Shown here one piece after another: positions 35,796-45,868 of a stretch of 64,000 nt of DNA. The stretch is from assembly GCA_016946835.1 (NCBI GenBank), contig JACVTC010000005.1:999501-1063500 (forward strand), read 5' to 3'. The number at the start of each line of letters is the position of its first letter. Position 1 is the stretch's first letter. The notes under the pieces were generated by a model. That model was given only the letters and a program-made list of their open reading frames with translations, did not search any database and had not been told where the DNA came from. A program made the position numbers and the translations under genes. This stretch comes from Neocallimastix lanati (nom. inval.) (taxonomy: Eukaryota; Neocallimastigomycota; Neocallimastigomycetes; Neocallimastigales; Neocallimastigaceae).

Positions 35796-37780
35796 GGCAG
35801 CAAACTTGTTTCATCTTTATTAATTAAATATTTGATAAAATACATGTAATAAAATAATAAAAAAAAGATAAAAAAAATAAACAAAAAAAAAAAAAAAACA
35901 CAAAATAAAATAAAATAATGGTATAATATATTCTAGTTTCATTTAATTAATATTTGTAAGACTTCACAAGGGCATTATTATACTGAAGTATAATAATTAA
36001 TTTTGACTTCGCAATGTTAATCATAATTTTAAGATACAAAATTATGATCTTCATTGGTTGCGCTAGCCCTGCTGGCCTGTCTTACTGTTTCTTCAGCATT
36101 GACGCTCTTGGTAGTAGTAGTACGATTCGATTTGAACCTATTGAACAAAGACCATTGCTGGCCAATAGCAATAGGTAAAATCGATTGAAGAAGTGCCGCA
36201 GTAACCACTAAGAACGGAGTATCAGAATAAGCACCTGATTTCATCTGGCACTTAAATAGATCCTCCCATTCCCTTGTACTGTTATTAATACTTCGACCTC
36301 CAAGAAGGAAATTAAACACTTTTTCACACACACTAGAATCAATATACACATTATTTTCAATACTATTACTAATATTACTATAACTATTATTACTATTACT
36401 ATTATTACTATTACTACTATTACTATTACTATTATCATTATTACTATTAACTATATCATTTGTTAGGTTGCCACGGTAAAAAGCATTATATAAAAATAAA
36501 ATTTTATCATTAACTTTACTACGAATATGATTGAAAAAAGGACAATCAATTAACCAATGACTTATCCATTGTTTATTACTTTTACAACAGGGACAATAAT
36601 TAGGACACATTTGATCTATTATTTTTGCAGCTTTAGCAATTCTAGCATCTAATCTATATCCGCTTCGTGCTCTCAATAGCCAATAGAAACCATATGAAAG
36701 ATCAGGATATTCATAACAAAGTTTAATAAATTTTGATGTTTCTTCGAATTTGTTTTTGTCATAAAACTCAGCTTTAATAGAATTGATTTTCATATCTCTT
36801 TTCCAATAAAAATCCTTGATTTTATTATCGTTATTACCTCTTTTCTCTAGTTTACGTTTAAGAGTTCTACTTTCTTTTGTCCATGTATATTTTCTAGATC
36901 TTGGAATATTATTAACTAAATAGGAAATAATACAATTTGAATCTTTCCATTTATCAAAACATTTGACTTGAGACAAAGCACACTTAGCTGACAATGGAGG
37001 AATATTTAAATCTTTTGAAATAGAATATGCATTAATAAATGATTTGGCTTTTTGTATACCTGCAATCCATCTTAATCCTTTATTAATTAATTTCTGAGTA
37101 TTATTTGTTCTAGCTTTATTTGAACCAAGTAAAGGCGCAAAGTAAGAGACTTTACTAAGTACATAAGAGTTAATTATAATCTTTTTAAATGGAATAGGAA
37201 TTTTGGAGTTTGAAAGAAATTTACTAACAGAAAAGAGAGCTTTAGTAACTTTAGAGTTAAGTAATTTAATAATAGGGTTCAATGATAAGCTTTTATCAAA
37301 TGGTATACCTAAATAGGTATAACATTTAGTTATTGGGAACATTTAGTTATTGGGATTGGTTGACCAGCAAGATAAAAAGTAGGATCTCTTTTATTTTGAA
37401 AAAGAGGTGTGTCTGGTCGAATCACCATCGTTGCACACTTATTAATTCCAAAATTCATCATATTAAATTTAGCCCATTCATTTACCTTCTTAAGCATTTT
37501 TTTTAACTTAGTTCTTGACGGTGCGCATAGAACAATATCATCTGCAAAGAGTCCACCACAACATCTAGATTCGCCTAAAGGAATTCCAAGTTCTGAAACA
37601 TCATTAAAAATGTCATTAATAAAAAGATTGAAAAGAATTGGTGATAGTGGACAACCTTGTCTAACTCCTTTCATAATATTAAAAGATTCCGAATATTGAT
37701 CATCAATTTTAACACTGGCTTTGGAAGTCATATATAGATTTTTTATAAATTGATAACATTTACCTCTAATACCTAAAGCA
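35766..37780 (-). mobile_element. 5'-truncated lineage C LINE
   Basis: The poly(A) tail is the T run 35766-35792; the 3' tip begins AACGGCAGCAAAC. Coding blocks on the minus strand are 37731-37330 (RT motif B RGVRQGCPLSPILF, FADD) and 37342-36029 (RT thumb, zinc knuckle CPNYCPCC..HWLIDC, a Ser/Asn microsatellite-like stretch, FLLGGRS, FLVVTAALL, TKSVNAEETVRQ). The two blocks are separated by a frame-breaking 17-bp tandem duplication near 37315-37350. It is flanked by the 14-bp duplication TCTACAGTCTTCCA, so this is a genuine target-primed insertion of a truncated cDNA. Confidence 0.92.
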
Positions 37781-37828
37781 TCTACAGTCTTCCAGTATTC
37801 CAGTTTTCACTCTTCGTACTAGAAGCCG

Positions 37829-37829
<1 letters not shown>
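37781..37829. other. LINE target sequence, segment 1
   Basis: A short host-like piece left between two lineage C insertions. With 38757-38765 and 45647-45757 it rebuilds a continuous pre-insertion sequence of about 160 nt that stays open in one plus frame. Part of it has a homologue at 55022-55142. Confidence 0.75.
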
Positions 37830-37867
<38 letters not shown>

Positions 37868-38756
37868 GGCAGCAAACTTGTTTCATCTTTATTAATTAAA
37901 TATTTGATAAAATACATGTAATAAAATAATAATAAAAAATAAAGATAAAAAAATAAACAAAAAATAAAACACAAAATAAAAATAAAATAATGGTATAATA
38001 TATTCTAGTTTCATTTAATTAATATTTGTAAGACTTCACAAGTTCATTATTATACTGAAGTATAATAATTAACTTTGACTTCGCAATGTTAATCATAATT
38101 TTAAGATACAAAATTATGATCTTCATTGGTTGCGCTAGCCCTGCTGGCCTGTCTTACTGTTTCTTCAGCATTGACGCTCTTGGTAGTAGTAGTACGATTC
38201 GATTTGAACCTATTGAACAAAGACCATTGCTGGCCAATAGCAATAGGTATAATCGATTGGAGAAGTGCCGCAGTAACCACTAAGAACGGAGTATCAGAAT
38301 AAGCACCTGATTTCATCTGGCACTTAAATAGATCCTCCCATTCCCTTGTACTGTTATTAATACTTCGACCTCCAAGAAGGAAATTAAACACTTTTTCACA
38401 CACACTAGAATCAATATACACATTATTTTCAATACTATTACTAACATTACTAAAAATACTATTACTAATATTATTATTACTATTATAACTATTACTATTA
38501 TTACTATTACTATTATCATTATTACTATTAACAATATCATTTGTTAGGTTGCCACGGTAAAAAGCATTATATAAAAATAAAATTTTATCATTAACTTTAC
38601 TACGAGTATGATTGAAAAAGGGACAATCAATTAACCAATGACTTATCCATTGTTTATTACTTTTACAACAGGGACAAAAATTAGGACACATTTGGTCCAC
38701 TATTTTTGCAGCTTTAGCAATTCTAGCATCTAATCTATATCCGTAGAAGCCGCTTT
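37820..38756 (-). mobile_element. short 5'-truncated lineage C LINE with target duplication
   Basis: The poly(A) tail is the T run 37830-37864. The body contains the 3' UTR and the C-terminal frame 38700-38101 (CPNFCPCC..HWLIDC, Asn/Ser-rich run, FLLGGRS, TKSVNAEETVRQ), truncated at 38743. The 13-bp sequence TAGAAGCCGCTTT at 38744-38756 matches 37820-37832, where the last Ts merge with the tail. It is nearly identical to the copy at 36.0 kb over their shared length, so both are young. Confidence 0.9.
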
Positions 38757-38761
38757 AGAAA

Positions 38762-38765
<4 letters not shown>
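38752..38765. repeat. 14-bp target duplication of the outer A copy, left
   Basis: GCTTTAGAAAGGAT here recurs at 45633-45646. The two copies bracket a composite of two nested lineage A elements. Confidence 0.9.
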
Positions 38766-38801
<36 letters not shown>

Positions 38802-40503
38802 CAGGGAAGAGAATACACTTCCAAAAACTTTATTAAATTTTATTTTAAAAAATACATGTAGGTGAAAAGTACATTAGAAATTAAAAAATAAAAAATTAAA
38901 AAATAAAAAATAAAAAATAAAAAAGCTCGAAAATACTATGTATTTCGGCAAGTTGTACTATGCGGGAATTTTACCCTTCCTATCAAATAAAAAAGAAATA
39001 AAATTTAGAAGTAACATCCTTAAAATAGATAGTGTGGTGTCCACTAAACTCTCCCCGGATTCATCATTTATTGAGCTACTAGGGCGAGAATCACCCTTCG
39101 TAGTAATAGATGATAATCCTGTATTTTCATTATGCCTTATCAGTACGACGTCGACGCTCTTGGTTAAGTTTGATATTTTGCAATACCTATCAAATAATAG
39201 CTCAAACGAACTACTTATGATAGGTATTGCATTTGTTAAGAATTCCGCCAAGCCCACAATTTTTGGAACAGGTGACTCAGATGAACCTTTGAAAAGTAGT
39301 TCATTTAAATGTCTCTGTTCCCCACTATCGAAATGTAGTTCATTTAAAACTAAAGTCCCACCAAGAAGGAACAAGTATATATAATGATTGATATAATCTT
39401 CAAAATCAGAAATAGAGTCATAGGAAGAAAGAGGATTAAACGCTCTAATCTTCCTAAGGAATAAAACATAGAGATCATCGATGAAATTTAAAGAATTCCA
39501 TCTAAAAGATGCAAGAGCATCGCATTTAAAAATCCAATGTTCAAAAGATTGATTACCTTCACCACAACATGGGCAGGACTTTGGACAATCTTCTGAAACT
39601 CTACCCATTCTAATAGCAATAGTAGTATTGTATTTATAACCACAGCGTAAACGTATAATCCACGAAAATCCTAAGTTGAATTGGGGATATTTTAAGCTAA
39701 GCATTATTATAGCTTTATTGTTTGAGAACTTGTTACTATCGTAGTTTTGACCTTTAATACCTTGAAATCTGGAAACTGATTTCCAGTAACGTTCTATAAT
39801 ATCGTCATATTTTACACATTTAAATTTTTTGATTTTTTTATATAGTGTTCTAGATTCTTTAGTCCAGGAATAATAAGGCATTTTGGGAATAGATTTAATA
39901 AGATCCTTTATGATACAGTTTGATTTACTCCATTTTGCAAATGATTTAATCTGTAAGGCTGCGCAGATACCAGCAATAGGAGGGATGCTTAGATCTCGAG
40001 ATAAAGCATAAGTACTCATTGTTGAATTATGTCTAATATAGTCATTGTTTTCTGTATTTGTTTTACCATTTTTAGAGAAGGAACCGATACACCAAAATAG
40101 ACCAGTATTAATTAATGTTTGAATTCTAGCCGTTCTAGATTTGTTTGAACCAAGTAAAGGAGAATAATAAATTACTTTACTAATAACAAAGGATTGAAGA
40201 ACTTTTTTCTTGTATACAATAGGAATAAGTTTATTTGAAAAGAAACGTGTAAATGAAAGAAGGGATTTTCTAACTTTAAAATGCATGTGAGATATAATGT
40301 GTTCTAGTAAGAGATCATCTGAAAAAGGAATACCAAGATAGACATAACTAGAAACTTTAGGAATATCATTCTTTCCTAAATAGAAGGTTGGATCACTATA
40401 GTTTGGAGGAGGTTGGAAGTTCATTGGTTTTATAACCATAGTTGCACACTTTTCAATACCAAAAGTCATTTCATTTAAATTAGCCCATTTATGTACCTTT
40501 TTT

Positions 40504-40505
<2 letters not shown>
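38766..40505 (-). mobile_element. outer lineage A LINE, 3' part (split by a nested insertion)
   Basis: The poly(A) tail is the T run 38765-38798, followed by the 3' tip AGACAGGGAAGAGAATAC. The frame 40469-38958 encodes the RT thumb, zinc knuckle CPKSCPCCG..HWIFKC and C-terminus (FLLGGT, VPKIVGLAEFLTNAIP, TKSVDVVLIRH). It differs from the inner element at only about four positions seen by eye over 1.7 kb. The copy is cut at 40505 by the inner element and resumes at 45479. Confidence 0.93.
40493..40505. repeat. target duplication of the inner full-length A element, left
   Basis: GTACCTTTTTTAA (plus one merged T) recurs at 45466-45478. In the uninterrupted lineage A sequence the same bases occur once, near 42236, which confirms the insertion point. 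Confidence 0.9.
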
Positions 40506-40543
<38 letters not shown>

Positions 40544-43500
40544 CAGGGAAGAGAATACACTTCCAAAAACTTTATTAAATTTTATTTTAAAAAATACATG
40601 TAGGTGAAAAGTACATTAGAAATTAAAAATAAAAAATTAAAAAATAAAAAATAAAAAATAAAAAAGCTCGAAAATACTATGTATTTCGGCAAGTTGTACT
40701 ATGCGGGAATTTTACCCTTCCTATCAAATAAAAAAGAAATAAAATTTAGAAGTAACATCCTTAAAATAGATAGTGTGGTGTCCACTAAACTCTCCCCGGA
40801 TTCATCATTTATTGAGCTACTAGGGCGAGAATCACCCTTCGTAGTAATAGATGATAATCCTGTATTTTCATTATGCCTTATCAGTACGACGTCGACGCTC
40901 TTGGTTAAGTTTGATATTTTGCAATACCTATCAAATAATAGCTCAAACGAACTACTTATGATAGGTATTGCATTTGTTAAGAATTCCGCCAAGCCCACAA
41001 TTTTTGGAACAGGTGACTCAGATGAACCTTTGAAAAGTAGTTCATTTAAATGTCTCTGTTCCCCACTATCGAAATGTAGTTCATTTAAAACTAAAGTCCC
41101 ACCAAGAAGGAACAAGTATATATAATGATTGATATAATCTTCAAAATCAGAAATAGAGTCATAGGAAGAAAGAGGATTAAACGCTCTAATCTTCCTAAGG
41201 AATAAAACATAGAGATCATCGATGAAATTTAAAGAATTCCATCTAAAAGATGCAAGAGCATCGCATTTAAAAATCCAATGTTCAAAAGATTGATTACCTT
41301 CACCACAACATGGGCAGGACTTTGGACAATCTTCTGAAACTCTACCCATTCTAATAGCAATAGTAGTATTGTATTTATAACCACAGCGTAAACGTATAAT
41401 CCACGAAAATCCTAAGTTGAATTGGGGATATTTTAAGCTAAGCATTATTATAGCTTTATTGTTTGAGAACTTGTTACTATCGTAGTTTTGACCTTTAATA
41501 CCTTGAAATCTGGAAACTGATTTCCAGTAACGTTCTATAATATCGTCATATTTTACACATTTAAATTTTTTGATTTTTTTATATAGTGTTCTAGATTCTT
41601 TAGTCCAGGAATAATAAGGCATTTTGGGAATAGATTTAATAAGATCCTTTATGATACAGTTTGATTTACTCCATTTTGCAAATGATTTAATCTGTAAGGC
41701 TGCGCAGATACCAGCAATAGGAGGGATGCTTAGATCTCGAGATAAAGCATAAGTACTCATTGTTGAATTATGTCTAATATAGTCATTGTTTTCTGTATTT
41801 GTTTTACCATTTTTAGAGAAGGAACCGATACACCAAAATAGACCAGTATTAATTAATGTTTGAATTCTAGCCGTTCTAGATTTGTTTGAACCAAGTAAAG
41901 GAGAATAATAAATTACTTTACTAATAACAAAGGATTGAAGAACTTTTTTCTTGTATACAATAGGAATAAGTTTATTTGAAAAGAAACGTGTAAATGAAAG
42001 AAGGGATTTTCTAACTTTAAAATGCATGTGAGATATAATGTGTTCTAGTAGGAGATCATCTGAAAAAGGAATACCAAGATAGACATAACTAGAAACTTTA
42101 GGAATATCATTCTTTCCTAAATAGAAGGTTGGATCACTATAGTCTGGAGGAGGTTGGAAGTTCATTGGTTTTATAACCATAGTTGCACACTTTTCAATAC
42201 CAAAAGTCATTTCATTTAAATTAGCCCATTTATGAACCTTTTTTAATAATTTTTCTAAATTTTTTGCACTTGGAGCAATGAGAACAACATCATCAGCAAG
42301 GAGTCCACCACAACACTTTTTTCTTCCAACATTAACACCATACTTTTCACAGTCATTTAGTATATCATTGATGAATAAATTGAATAAGATTGGAGATAAA
42401 GGACAACCTTGACGAACACCTCTTTTAATAGGAAATTCATTTGATAACATTGAAGCAAATCGAGCACGTGCTTTAGATGAAGTATATAAATTACAAAGAA
42501 AATCAAAACATTTACCGCGTACTCCATAGTGATATAATTTAGTAAGAATGTTAAAAATAGGAACTGAATCATAAGCTTTTTTAAGATCTAAAAAAGCTAA
42601 ATATGTGAATTTTCCTTGGAATTTTCTTCTTTGACAAATTTCTCTAACGGAAATGAATAAACTAATGCATTCTTCGCGGTTGCGAAATCCAAATTGTTCA
42701 GGTCTAATGAAATTGTGTGAGAGTGCGTAAGTAGATATTCTATCTGTTATAATTTTTGAAATGATTTTTAGTCCAACGTTAATGAGAGAAATACCTCGAT
42801 AATTACTACAATCTGATAGGTCACCCTTCTTAGGAATTGATACAATAGAAGCTGAGTTCCATTTTTTAGGAAATGACCCATTCCATATTTTATTAAATAT
42901 CAATTTTAGACACTTTCCAGCAGCAGGATGTGATTCTAGTAATTCTTCGTTACAAAAAAGAGCTTTGTAGAATTCAATCGGAATACCATCGGGGCCGGGT
43001 GCTTTGTTATTTTTCATCGATGAAATAGTTTTTTTAATATCTTCAATCGTAATAGGACCATTTATATTCCAGGTAGTGGATCTAAGACTAATATTCCTTA
43101 AAGCATGATTCCAGTAATTACGATTAAGGCTGTGACCTGAGGGATCCGAAGCAAGATCTTTATAATATTCAGCCCATCTATCTAATTGCTTTGAAGGAGA
43201 GATAATATCTTGACCAAACTTAGATTTAATGCAAGTAAGGGAGGTAGATGAATATGATGGTTTAACCATTTTCTTTAAACATCTCCAACCATTTTTGAAA
43301 TCTTTATTCAAAAAATAATTACCTATTTTTACTATATTAGCCTTAAATCTAGCAGAACGAAATTTACTCTTAGTTTTCTTGATTAATTTGCAAAGTTTTT
43401 CATATTTATTAAATTGTTCAAGGTAATTATCAACATTTTCACAATTAAAGTAAGGCTTAATATTCCGAAATGCAATATGTTTTTCATGAGATAGTTTTTT

Positions 43501-45465
43501 AATGTAATAAGGACAATGAAAAGCAGAGCCCTTTAAATTTGTTGGAATAAAAGCCTTAATATCTTTCCCGATATTATTTGCTGTATTGATAAATTTTTCT
43601 ACCATTTCATCAGCCGTAAGCGAATTGTAATGAGAATCAAGGTCATTTTCTAGGATTGAAAAATAATTATGTGATAAAATATCTGAATTTTTTGTTTTAC
43701 AAATATGAGTTGACCATTTAGAAACTTTAGTAGGCCTTATAAAACCATCGGAGAGAACTTTGTTGCAAGAAAGTAAAATAGGTTTATGATCAGAAATACC
43801 ATAAAACGAAGTACAAACCGAGGTTTTATTAATATGGGATGCCAAAGCCTCATTATAGATGACATGATCAATGCAAGATGATCTAGTACCTTTAGCATAT
43901 GTAAATTGATTACCATATAAAGGAGCAATATACCAATTAGGAAAATTATTTGAAATGTATGTTTTGATCTTCTTTAATGACATGTTAAAGTCACCAACTA
44001 GGACAGCCGGAACATTTTTTCTATTGTGAAAACGTAACCATTGAGAGAGTTCATCAAAAGCAACTAGTCTTGCTTCCTTCCATTTGCTTTGAGGGAAGTA
44101 GATATTACCAATAGTACATTTTTGATTCCAAAAAGAAGTAATATTAACTGAAATGATATATTTGTATAAAAACGGTTCTTGGAAGAAAGAGCACGAAGAA
44201 TGAACACCAATAAAGAGTCCTCTCATACCAGGGGTTTTAGGATTAGCTTTAAGGAAAACTGAGTTGTAATATGGAATTAAAGGTGATGAAACATCTTTTG
44301 GTAGATATTTACTTTTTCCAGTTTCTTGTAGACAGATACATATAGGTTTAAAAGTAGAGTTGAGATACAAAATACTATCTCGCTTTTCAGTATTCCAACC
44401 GTTAATATTCCAACTAACACAGAGATTAAAGAAAGAAGAATTTGAATTTAGATGGCTAGAGAAAAAATCTTTTGCCATAGGATTAAGTTCAACATCAATG
44501 TTTTTAGATTTCCTCGACTTGTTCATTTGATTCAGTTTATTACACAAGGACCAGGTAATTTTAGCTGTTTCAGGAATTTCATCTCTTAAGAAATTTAAAA
44601 CATAGAAAAAGATGAGATCATTTTTGTATTTATTAACCCTAATAATGAAGTATGAGCCATACCTTGGAGAAAAAAGTTTTTTAACATATGGAATAATTTC
44701 ATTGTAGTAAGGGATCTTACTAATAACTTGTGCCATTAGTTTTCTAGGGGACCAAGAATTAAGGTCATGAATGAAAATAAGGCTATAATTATTCATATGA
44801 TTTCCGAAGCAGTAGAAACCACGATGGAAGGGAGTAGTGTTAACAAAACTAGAAGCATCCATGTTTAGAGTTAGTTGAGAAAAGAACTGACTTAATTTCT
44901 ATTTAAAATGAATTGATTATAAGGATTGAATACCAAAGAATTATATATAAAATATTTAACATTTAAGTTTACTGAATATAAGAGTTAATAGTTTCACATG
45001 AATTGTATTTCCTAAGATATATTTAAAAAACAATGTTAGTGGAAAAATTATTTATTCAATAAAATAATGTAAAATAGTAAATTTAATTTATTTTTTTTTT
45101 TTTTTTTTTTTTTATATGTTAAAATATTGTAAAAGGATATGAAAATTAAAAAAACCTAAAGTAAAAAATTAATATAGAGATATAAAATAACATATATAAC
45201 GATAAAAAAGTATATATATATATATAAAAAGTATAGAAAAAATATAGAAAAAATTTAAAAAATATAAGAAAAAAACAAAAACAATATTGTTAGTAGTATA
45301 GTGTAAAAAATTCTTTTGATTGAATAATTGATTTAAAAAGCTACAGTTATGTTTTATATAAAAAGATTGAAATTGCATATAAGATTGAAAAATAATTAAG
45401 ATTTTATTATTATACTAATTGCTGAATCCCCTCAGAAACCATACAGCTTAGGTTCCATCATTGGG
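40506..45465 (-). mobile_element. apparently complete lineage A LINE, nested
   Basis: The poly(A) tail is the T run 40506-40540; a 3' UTR of about 160 nt follows. One uninterrupted ORF lies at 44862-40699, and a 5' UTR of about 600 nt ends at 45465. The 13-14 bp target duplication abuts both ends. Length is about 4.96 kb including the tail. The intact ORF, the exact target duplication and near-identity to the outer copy show a very recent insertion. It is the only LINE in the window with a complete reading frame. Confidence 0.93.
40699..44862 (-). CDS. LINE polyprotein: N-terminal domain, APE endonuclease, reverse transcriptase, zinc knuckle, C-terminal domain
   Basis: A single ORF of 1387 aa. 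Residues 25-107 alternate strand- and helix-like segments (YSLIFIHDL, YFIIRV) and may be RRM-like; this is inference. The APE-type endonuclease covers about 145-370: SWNINGW, ICLQE (Glu180), GDFNM (Asp291, Asn293), SCIDHV (Asp332), SDHKP (Asp358, His359). RT covers about 605-1000: PGPDGIPIEFY, PKKGDLSDCSNYRGISL, FLDLKKAYDSVP (motif A, Asp759), RGVRQGCPLSPILF (motif B) and LADD at 855-858 (motif C). The thumb region has SWTKESRTLYKK. The zinc knuckle CPKSCPCCG..FEHWIFKC covers 1179-1200. The tail has FLLGGT (about 1251), VPKIVGLAEFLTNAIP and TKSVDVVLIRH. All catalytic residues are present. Motif C has Leu where the other copies have Phe. There is no RNase H domain. Confidence 0.93.
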   Translation of the reverse strand: MDASSFVNTTPFHRGFYCFGNHMNNYSLIFIHDLNSWSPRKLMAQVISKIPYYNEIIPYVKKLFSPRYGSYFIIRVNKYKNDLIFFYVLNFLRDEIPETAKITWSLCNKLNQMNKSRKSKNIDVELNPMAKDFFSSHLNSNSSFFNLCVSWNINGWNTEKRDSILYLNSTFKPICICLQETGKSKYLPKDVSSPLIPYYNSVFLKANPKTPGMRGLFIGVHSSCSFFQEPFLYKYIISVNITSFWNQKCTIGNIYFPQSKWKEARLVAFDELSQWLRFHNRKNVPAVLVGDFNMSLKKIKTYISNNFPNWYIAPLYGNQFTYAKGTRSSCIDHVIYNEALASHINKTSVCTSFYGISDHKPILLSCNKVLSDGFIRPTKVSKWSTHICKTKNSDILSHNYFSILENDLDSHYNSLTADEMVEKFINTANNIGKDIKAFIPTNLKGSAFHCPYYIKKLSHEKHIAFRNIKPYFNCENVDNYLEQFNKYEKLCKLIKKTKSKFRSARFKANIVKIGNYFLNKDFKNGWRCLKKMVKPSYSSTSLTCIKSKFGQDIISPSKQLDRWAEYYKDLASDPSGHSLNRNYWNHALRNISLRSTTWNINGPITIEDIKKTISSMKNNKAPGPDGIPIEFYKALFCNEELLESHPAAGKCLKLIFNKIWNGSFPKKWNSASIVSIPKKGDLSDCSNYRGISLINVGLKIISKIITDRISTYALSHNFIRPEQFGFRNREECISLFISVREICQRRKFQGKFTYLAFLDLKKAYDSVPIFNILTKLYHYGVRGKCFDFLCNLYTSSKARARFASMLSNEFPIKRGVRQGCPLSPILFNLFINDILNDCEKYGVNVGRKKCCGGLLADDVVLIAPSAKNLEKLLKKVHKWANLNEMTFGIEKCATMVIKPMNFQPPPDYSDPTFYLGKNDIPKVSSYVYLGIPFSDDLLLEHIISHMHFKVRKSLLSFTRFFSNKLIPIVYKKKVLQSFVISKVIYYSPLLGSNKSRTARIQTLINTGLFWCIGSFSKNGKTNTENNDYIRHNSTMSTYALSRDLSIPPIAGICAALQIKSFAKWSKSNCIIKDLIKSIPKMPYYSWTKESRTLYKKIKKFKCVKYDDIIERYWKSVSRFQGIKGQNYDSNKFSNNKAIIMLSLKYPQFNLGFSWIIRLRCGYKYNTTIAIRMGRVSEDCPKSCPCCGEGNQSFEHWIFKCDALASFRWNSLNFIDDLYVLFLRKIRAFNPLSSYDSISDFEDYINHYIYLFLLGGTLVLNELHFDSGEQRHLNELLFKGSSESPVPKIVGLAEFLTNAIPIISSSFELLFDRYCKISNLTKSVDVVLIRHNENTGLSSITTKGDSRPSSSINDESGESLVDTTLSILRMLLLNFISFLFDRKGKIPA

Positions 45466-45478
45466 GTACCTTTTTTAA
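45466..45478. repeat. target duplication of the inner A element, right
   Basis: GTACCTTTTTTAA, matching 40493-40505. It marks the exact 5' end of the full-length element at 45465. Confidence 0.9.
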
Positions 45479-45632
45479 TAAAATTTCTAAATTTTTTGCA
45501 TTTGGAGCAATGAGAACAACATCATCAGCAAAGAGTCCACCACAACACTTTTTTCTTCCAACATTAACACCATACTTTTCACAGTCATTTAGTATATCAT
45601 TGATGAATAAATTGAATAAGATTGGAGATAAA
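45479..45632 (-). mobile_element. outer lineage A LINE, 5' part
   Basis: Continues the outer copy: the minus-strand frame reads LSPILFNLFINDIL..CCGGLFADDVVLIAP, equivalent to 42246-42395 of the inner element. It is truncated at 45632 and abuts the 14-bp target duplication GCTTTAGAAAGGAT (45633-45646). Unlike the inner element it keeps FADD. Confidence 0.92.
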
Positions 45633-45646
45633 GCTTTAGAAAGGAT

Positions 45647-45757
45647 AACCATCGATTATCATCAGAATCACAGAAAGCTGTAATTAGTACACCTAATATA
45701 GGTTATTCCTTTTCCATCAACTCTCCATGGACCTGGAAAAACAGTCCACATCATTGG
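45647..45757. other. LINE target sequence, segment 2
   Basis: Continues the pre-insertion sequence begun at 37781. In one plus frame it reads on without stops (KDNHRLSSESQKAVISTP..GYSFSINSPWTW). The homologous stretch at 55047-55142 keeps the same frame with mostly single-base, partly synonymous differences, so it may once have been coding. The product is not recognised. Confidence 0.5.
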
Positions 45758-45868
45758 GTAAGTCACTATAGTATGGAGGAGATAGGAAGTTCATTGGTTT
45801 TATAACCATAGTTGGACATTTTTCAATACCAAAAGTCTTTTCATTTAAATTAACCCATTTTACTATTA
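45758..45868 (-). mobile_element. short lineage A LINE fragment
   Basis: Matches the RT-to-thumb segment of lineage A (equivalent to about 42130-42232) with several differences, including those that alter the KCATMVIKPMNF segment. There is no tail and no target duplication. Confidence 0.75.

Noticed and set aside
38938-39384. Plus-strand ORFs of 148 codons at 38938-39384 and 40679-41125
   Set aside because: They are antisense to the conserved C-terminal LINE frame; their identity only reflects that the two LINE copies are near-identical.
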